Source: Pseudomonadota bacterium (GTDB taxonomy: Bacteria > Pseudomonadota > Gammaproteobacteria > Burkholderiales > Burkholderiaceae_B). From it: a DNA stretch of 9,843 nucleotides. The position numbers and the translations under genes were made by a program. The stretch spans positions 1 through 9,843 of the forward strand of contig JAEWEH010000150.1 of the NCBI GenBank assembly GCA_023389535.1. Reading direction: 5' to 3'. How positions within the stretch are numbered: position 1 is the first letter of the stretch; every line of letters begins with the position of its first letter. Below the pieces are notes generated by a model. That model searched no databases. It was given only the letters and a program-made list of their open reading frames with translations, and was not told where the DNA came from. Positions 6,514 to 9,843 of the stretch are shown piece by piece.

Positions 6514-6537
6514 TGTCAGCAGAACACAGTACGCCGA

Positions 6538-7815
6538 TTACCCGTACACCAGTTCCTTAAAGAACAGCGATATCCCCGGCATATAAGTGATCAGCAGCAA
6601 GCAACCCAGCGCCACCCCCACAAACGGCAGCAGAGGCCGCAACAGCCTTTCTATCGGCAGATTCGCCACCGCACACGCGGCAAACAGATTCACGCCGAAA
6701 GGCGGCGTCACCATCCCCAACGCCAGATTCACCACCATGATCACCCCGAAGTGCGCCGGATCCACACCGAACTGCATCGCCACCGGCAACAGCAGCGGTG
6801 CCAGGACAACAATGGAAGCGGACGTTTCGATGAACATCCCGATGACAAAAAGCGCCGCGTTCACCCCCAACAAAAAAGCATATTTATCGCTGAATATATG
6901 GCTGAGCCATTCCCCCAGCGCCGCCGGCACACCCGCCCGGTTCAGCAGAAAACCGAATACACCCGCGTTCGCGATCACGAACATGATGACGGCCGTGGAA
7001 ATGACCGAACGGTGCAAGGTTTTGGACAGGCTGGCGAAATTCAGCCGCCGATAGACGAATATCCCCACAACCAGCGCATACACCACCGCCACGGCCGACG
7101 CCTCGGTCGGCGTGAATACGCCGCCATAAATGCCGCCCAGGATAATCACCGGCATCAGCAAAGCCAGCCAGGCCTGCTTGAAAGCCGGCCACAGCGCCAG
7201 GCGCCCGGCGCCATCGTTCTTACCGTAGCCATGCCGACGCGCATAAAACCAGACATACAGCATCAACGCGCCGCCGATCAACAAGCCCGGGCCGATGCCC
7301 GCAATAAAGAGCTCGCCCACCGACGTATCCGTCGACACCGCAAACAATATCATTGGAATGGAGGGCGGGATGATGACCCCCAGTTCCGCCGCGGAGGCCT
7401 GCAGCGAGGCGGCAAAGGGCTTCGGATAGCCATGCTTGACCATGGCCGGGATCAGGATGGCGCCGACCGCGAAAGTCGTGGCCACGCTGGACCCCGCCAC
7501 CGCGGCGAAAATCATGCAGGTCAGCACGCAGCTGCATGCCAGTCCCCCCTGCATTCCGCCGACGACGCTCTTGGCGAAATCCACCATGCGTTCGGAAATA
7601 CCCCCGGCTTCCATCAGGTTGCCCGCCAGAATGAAGAAGGGCACCGCCACCAAAGGGTATTTGTCCAGGGAAGCGTAGATCTGCTGCGCCACCACCAGCC
7701 ACGTCATGTTGCCGTCGTAGGCCACACCCAGCATGCTGCCCAGCCCTATCGACACCGCGACCGGCACCGACAAGGCGAAAAACACCAGCATTGATACGAC
7801 CATTAGCTGCGTCAT
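6538..7815 (-). CDS. dctM: TRAP transporter large permease (DctM)
   Basis: DctM is the large membrane subunit of tripartite ATP-independent periplasmic transporters. It forms the ion-coupled (usually Na+) translocation path in the inner membrane together with DctQ. The 425-residue length is typical. Many hydrophobic helices (about a dozen) are visible, with family landmarks FFILAGNLMEAGGIS (near 70-85), GVIIPPSIP (near 142), GGIYGGVFTPTEAS (near 225-238) and ALGMVTPPFGVNLF (near 365-375). ATG 7815 (MTQLMVVSMLVFF) is chosen because the family begins just before the first helix; the frame stays open further upstream but runs into dctQ. The ribosome site is weak. It follows dctQ by 61 nt, and a 14-codon frame ends in an ATGA overlap with its start. 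It appears intact; an IS256 relic lies directly downstream. Confidence 0.93.
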   Translation of the reverse strand: MTQLMVVSMLVFFALSVPVAVSIGLGSMLGVAYDGNMTWLVVAQQIYASLDKYPLVAVPFFILAGNLMEAGGISERMVDFAKSVVGGMQGGLACSCVLTCMIFAAVAGSSVATTFAVGAILIPAMVKHGYPKPFAASLQASAAELGVIIPPSIPMILFAVSTDTSVGELFIAGIGPGLLIGGALMLYVWFYARRHGYGKNDGAGRLALWPAFKQAWLALLMPVIILGGIYGGVFTPTEASAVAVVYALVVGIFVYRRLNFASLSKTLHRSVISTAVIMFVIANAGVFGFLLNRAGVPAALGEWLSHIFSDKYAFLLGVNAALFVIGMFIETSASIVVLAPLLLPVAMQFGVDPAHFGVIMVVNLALGMVTPPFGVNLFAACAVANLPIERLLRPLLPFVGVALGCLLLITYMPGISLFFKELVYG

Positions 7816-7876
7816 GGGGCCATCCGGGCGTGCTTGAAGAATGAGGCTAGGAACATAGAGAGTGCCGGTAGGGGTA

Positions 7877-8371
7877 TCAAAGGACGGTATCGTCCACCAC
7901 GGCGCGCTGCGGGCGTTCGATCCAGTGGGCGAGCACGCCCAATATTGCCAGGCCCGCGCCGATGGGAATGGCGATATAGATCCATGAAATGGATACCTCG
8001 AGGCTGGGCATGGTCTGGAAGCGCACGCGCCAGGCCATCTGCCCACCGACCCAGGCCATGAAACCCAGGAAGGCGACGCATATGGCCATGATCAGGTGCT
8101 CCAGCATGCGGCCCTTGTGCGGACCCAGGGCGCTGTGCAGCATTTCCACGCTTAGCATGGCGCCATGGCGGAACGCCAGGACGATACCCAGCATGACGGT
8201 CCAGATCAGGGCGGCGCGTGTCCAGGCTTCGCTCCAGTCGGCGGGAGACTGCAGCACGAAGCGCGCCAGAACCTGATAGAACCCGGCCGCCACCGCCGAC
8301 AAGAGCAATAACTGCGTCAGGCCGGAAATCAGGCGGAATAGGGTTCGGTCCAGAAAACGGATGAAAGACAC
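7877..8371 (-). CDS. dctQ: TRAP transporter small permease (DctQ)
   Basis: DctQ is the small, four-helix membrane subunit that pairs with DctM and helps receive the ligand-loaded DctP. With the GTG start at 8371 it has 164 residues (VSFIRFLDRTLF at the N-terminus). Four hydrophobic segments are visible: LTQLLLLSAVAAGFYQVLAR, then AALIWTVMLGIVLAF, MAICVAFLGFMAWVGG and SWIYIAIPIGAGLAILGVL. Family features include the SEAWTRAALIW region, RHGAMLSVEML and PSLEVSISWIYIAIP. The GTG is preferred over ATGs further upstream (8440, 8422) because AGGAAA sits 5 nt before it and the upstream residues are Arg/Pro/Gly-rich and unlike the family. Those upstream ATGs also lie in the intergenic hairpin. It stands between dctP and dctM in the normal TRAP order. 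Confidence 0.9.
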   Translation of the reverse strand: MSFIRFLDRTLFRLISGLTQLLLLSAVAAGFYQVLARFVLQSPADWSEAWTRAALIWTVMLGIVLAFRHGAMLSVEMLHSALGPHKGRMLEHLIMAICVAFLGFMAWVGGQMAWRVRFQTMPSLEVSISWIYIAIPIGAGLAILGVLAHWIERPQRAVVDDTVL

Positions 8372-8375
8372 TTTA

Positions 8376-8381
8376 TTTCCT
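8376..8381 (-). promoter_or_regulatory. Ribosome-binding site selecting the GTG start of dctQ
   Basis: Minus-strand AGGAAA lies 4-5 nt upstream of GTG at 8371. No comparable site precedes the longer-frame ATGs at 8440 or 8422, so this decides the dctQ start. Confidence 0.6.
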
Positions 8382-8426
8382 GTTCTGCGTCCGGGCCGGA
8401 TACCGTCGGGACGCCTCGCCATGAGT

Positions 8427-8452
8427 GGCGGAGCCGGCATGGCCGGTCCGCC
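8427..8452. promoter_or_regulatory. Strong hairpin between dctP and dctQ
   Basis: On the plus strand GGCGGA (8427-8432), a bulged G, and CCGGC (8434-8438) pair with GCCGG (8442-8446) and TCCGCC (8447-8452) around an ATG triloop. A further outer pair, CTCGCC (8415-8420) and GGCGAG (8464-8469), encloses it. In the dctPQM transcript this sits just after the dctP stop codon. TRAP operons need far more binding protein than permease. A hairpin here could protect the dctP 3' end or attenuate transcription into dctQM; this role is inferred. Confidence 0.55.
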
Positions 8453-8477
8453 GGGCGCTTGTCGGCGAGATGCACGA

Positions 8478-9458
8478 TTACTTCGTGTTGCGGATCGACT
8501 CGACCAGGTCCTTGCCGAATTGCTTGTAGTACTGCGGATAGACTGGCTCGACCGCCTTTACAAAGGCGGCGTGGTCGACGGTATTGACCTGCATGCCCTG
8601 CTTCTTGACTTCTTCGATACCGCTTTTTTCGATGTCGTCGACATACTTGCGCATGGCGACGGCCGATTCGTGGCCGGCTGCCTTGAATTTTTCCTTGTCG
8701 GCATCCGACAGGCCGTCATAGACGTTGGGCGACATCAATACCAGGGCGGGCCCGTATACGTGGGCCGTGAGCGAAAGATATTTTTGCAGTTGAGGCAACT
8801 TGGCGGACACGATGACCGACATGGGGTTTTCCTGCCCGTCTATGGTGCCTTGCTGCAGGGCGGTGGCCACTTCGGGCCAGGCCATGGGGGTGGCCAAGAT
8901 GCCCAGTTGCCGGAACGCCGCAATGTGGATGGGGTTTTCCGTCGTGCGGATCTTCAGGCCCTTGGCGTCGGCGGGCGTCGCGACAGGCCGCACATTATTG
9001 GTGAGCTGGCGAAAGCCTTGTTCGCCCCAGGCCAGGGCCACCAGGCCACGCTTGGAAAATTCAGCCAGCATCTGCTTGCCGATGTCGCTGTCCATGACCT
9101 TGCGCGCATGGGCCAGGTCGCGGAACAGGAAAGGGATATCGAAGACGCCGGTCTTGGGCACGAAGTTCAAGGTGGCGCCCGTGGAGACGATGGCCAGGTC
9201 TATGGTGCCCAGCTGCAGGCCCTCGATGACCTCGCGTTCGCCTCCCAGTGCGCTATTGGGGAATTGCTGAATCTTGTACTGGCCGCCGAATCCGGAGTCT
9301 ATGGATTTCGCGAAGGCTTCGGCGCCCGCGCCGTAGTGCGAGCTGGTGGACAGCGCGTAGGCCATTTTCAGCGTTTTCTCGGCCATGGCCGGCCCTGCAG
9401 CAAAGATGCCTGCCACGGACAATGCCACCATCCACTTGGAAACCCAGTTCTTGCGCAT
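8478..9458 (-). CDS. dctP: TRAP transporter substrate-binding protein (DctP)
   Basis: DctP is the periplasmic receptor that captures a carboxylate-type solute and delivers it to DctQM. The 326-residue precursor has a clear signal peptide: basic MRKNWVSK, a hydrophobic core, and an AMA|E cleavage site after residue 26. The mature protein shows DctP hallmarks. GGEREVIEGLQLGTIDLA lies near residue 70-90. LKIRTTENP contains R171, which corresponds to the arginine that salt-bridges the substrate carboxylate in the family. ATALQQGTIDGQENP has N211. Length and motif order are normal. It is the first gene of the TRAP operon (dctP-dctQ-dctM, minus strand), 97 nt after an acetolactate synthase-like gene. 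The start ATG at 9458 is preceded by GGGG 5 nt upstream, a modest ribosome site that lies inside a long inverted repeat. The ligand cannot be told from sequence; an organic acid is likely. Confidence 0.94.
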   Translation of the reverse strand: MRKNWVSKWMVALSVAGIFAAGPAMAEKTLKMAYALSTSSHYGAGAEAFAKSIDSGFGGQYKIQQFPNSALGGEREVIEGLQLGTIDLAIVSTGATLNFVPKTGVFDIPFLFRDLAHARKVMDSDIGKQMLAEFSKRGLVALAWGEQGFRQLTNNVRPVATPADAKGLKIRTTENPIHIAAFRQLGILATPMAWPEVATALQQGTIDGQENPMSVIVSAKLPQLQKYLSLTAHVYGPALVLMSPNVYDGLSDADKEKFKAAGHESAVAMRKYVDDIEKSGIEEVKKQGMQVNTVDHAAFVKAVEPVYPQYYKQFGKDLVESIRNTK

Positions 9459-9463
9459 TATTA

Positions 9464-9530
9464 CCCCAACAATCGAAAGTTAATGATCGGCGGATGTTGT
9501 ACCGCAAACGACTCCTCGCGAATATTGGGG
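9464..9530. promoter_or_regulatory. Long-range inverted repeat in the dctP leader, overlapping the ribosome site
   Basis: CCCCAACAATCG (9464-9475) and CGAATATTGGGG (9519-9530) are inverted repeats matching at 10 of 12 positions, 43 bp apart. On the transcribed (minus) strand the gene-proximal arm ends in the GGGG that acts as the dctP ribosome site. The arms could pair in the mRNA and hide that site, or be two half-sites for a regulator. It is too imperfect to decide. Confidence 0.35.
9480..9507 (-). promoter_or_regulatory. Weak candidate promoter for dctP
   Basis: On the minus strand TTGCGG (9507-9502) and CATTAA (9485-9480) are separated by 16 bp, a partial sigma70 match that would start transcription shortly before dctP. 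The match is poor at several positions. The operon may instead be transcribed from further upstream with the ThDP-enzyme gene. Confidence 0.22.
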
Positions 9531-9555
9531 TTTTCTATCGGTCGCGCCCGTTTGT

Positions 9556-9843
9556 TTAGTCCTCGACGTACCAAGTGTCTTCGGACAGCATGACTTGCTG
9601 GTGGCCGTAGCCCGCCGGCATCATGGGGAAGCAGTTTTCCTGGGCCAGCACCACCACATCCAGGAAGAAAGGCCCGTCGTACGCCATGCATTCCTCCAGG
9701 GCGGCATCCAGGTCTGCCGGGTTCTCGACCCGCGCGGCGCCCCAGCCAAAGGCCTTGGCGAGCGCGACGAAATCCGGGATGGAGGCGTTGTAGCTGTGGC
9801 TGTAGCGGCCTTCGTGTATCAGCTCCTGCCACTGGCGCACCAT
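9556..9843 (-). CDS. Acetolactate synthase large subunit-like ThDP enzyme, C-terminal part (5' end outside window)
   Basis: Acetolactate (acetohydroxyacid) synthase condenses two pyruvates, or pyruvate and 2-oxobutyrate, using thiamine diphosphate in branched-chain amino acid synthesis. Only the last 95 residues are visible, ending in TAA (9556-9558). MVRQWQELIHEGRYSHSY is the AHAS motif downstream of the ThDP-binding fold; its Trp is the residue known from AHAS herbicide-resistance work. Then come DFVALAKAFGW and DVVVLAQENCFPMMPAG, which match the family's closing strand and PM.PAG loop. It lies 97 nt upstream of dctP on the same strand, so co-transcription is possible. A catabolic ThDP paralogue (another 2-oxo acid carboligase or decarboxylase) cannot be excluded without the N-terminal half, so ilvB/ilvI is not assigned. 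Confidence 0.8.
   Translation of the reverse strand: MVRQWQELIHEGRYSHSYNASIPDFVALAKAFGWGAARVENPADLDAALEECMAYDGPFFLDVVVLAQENCFPMMPAGYGHQQVMLSEDTWYVED

Noticed and set aside
5782..6537. tRNA, rRNA or CRISPR in the gene-free stretch
   Set aside because: No cloverleaf with a T-loop GTTCGA-type motif, no regularly spaced direct repeats, and no rRNA-like sequence were seen.
7816..8046. N-terminal extension of dctM up to 8046
   Set aside because: The frame is open but overlaps dctQ and encodes Pro/Arg/Ser-rich residues. The family begins at the first helix after MTQLMVV.
8372..8440. ATG starts for dctQ at 8440 or 8422
   Set aside because: They would put an Arg/Pro-rich leader before the conserved start, lie in the strong intergenic hairpin and lack ribosome sites. 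The GTG at 8371 has AGGAAA.
8361..9593. Long open frame antisense to dctP (410 codons, plus strand)
   Set aside because: It is a mirror of dctP and its flanks with no recognisable domain. dctP has a complete signal peptide and family motifs.

Overview
The window is a GC-rich bacterial segment. Its gene types and protein sequences suggest a betaproteobacterium of the Burkholderiales, most likely Alcaligenaceae (Bordetella/Achromobacter/Pusillimonas-like). That placement is inference from protein style: a TopB with a lysine/alanine tail, a GluQRS, a fused DUF2157/DUF4401/GDYXXLXY membrane protein, and a TRAP operon beside an acetolactate synthase-like gene.

Layout. Positions 1-275 (+) hold the C-terminal end of gluQ (glutamyl-Q tRNA(Asp) synthetase). 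Converging on it is an 892-residue polytopic membrane protein of unknown function (353-3031, -). Divergent from that gene, across about 60 bp of promoter DNA, is topB (DNA topoisomerase III, 3094-5781, +). Its C-terminus carries two Cys4 zinc ribbons, a histone-H1-like Lys/Ala tail, and a final DDDDPPF that resembles the protein-binding tip of SSB.

Positions 5782-6537 contain no intact gene. This convergent intergenic region is packed with strong inverted repeats: a hairpin just after topB, a second GC-rich palindrome, a 14-bp stem with one bulge, and a 150-bp element closed by a perfect 19-bp inverted repeat. It also holds a decayed C-terminal fragment of an IS256 (Mutator)-family transposase that ends against the dctM stop codon.

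Positions 6538-9458 (-) are a complete TRAP transporter operon in the order dctP-dctQ-dctM: periplasmic binding protein, small permease, large permease. A strong hairpin lies between dctP and dctQ, and a long-range inverted repeat overlaps the dctP ribosome-binding region. Upstream on the same strand, and cut by the window edge, is the C-terminus of an acetolactate synthase large subunit-like ThDP enzyme (9556-9843).

How they fit together. The TRAP genes form one uptake system for an unidentified organic acid, possibly co-transcribed with the ThDP enzyme. The topB, gluQ and membrane-protein genes look like ordinary chromosomal genes. The least explained part is the repeat-rich stretch 5800-6510, which looks like an insertion/repeat hot spot between two convergent transcription units.
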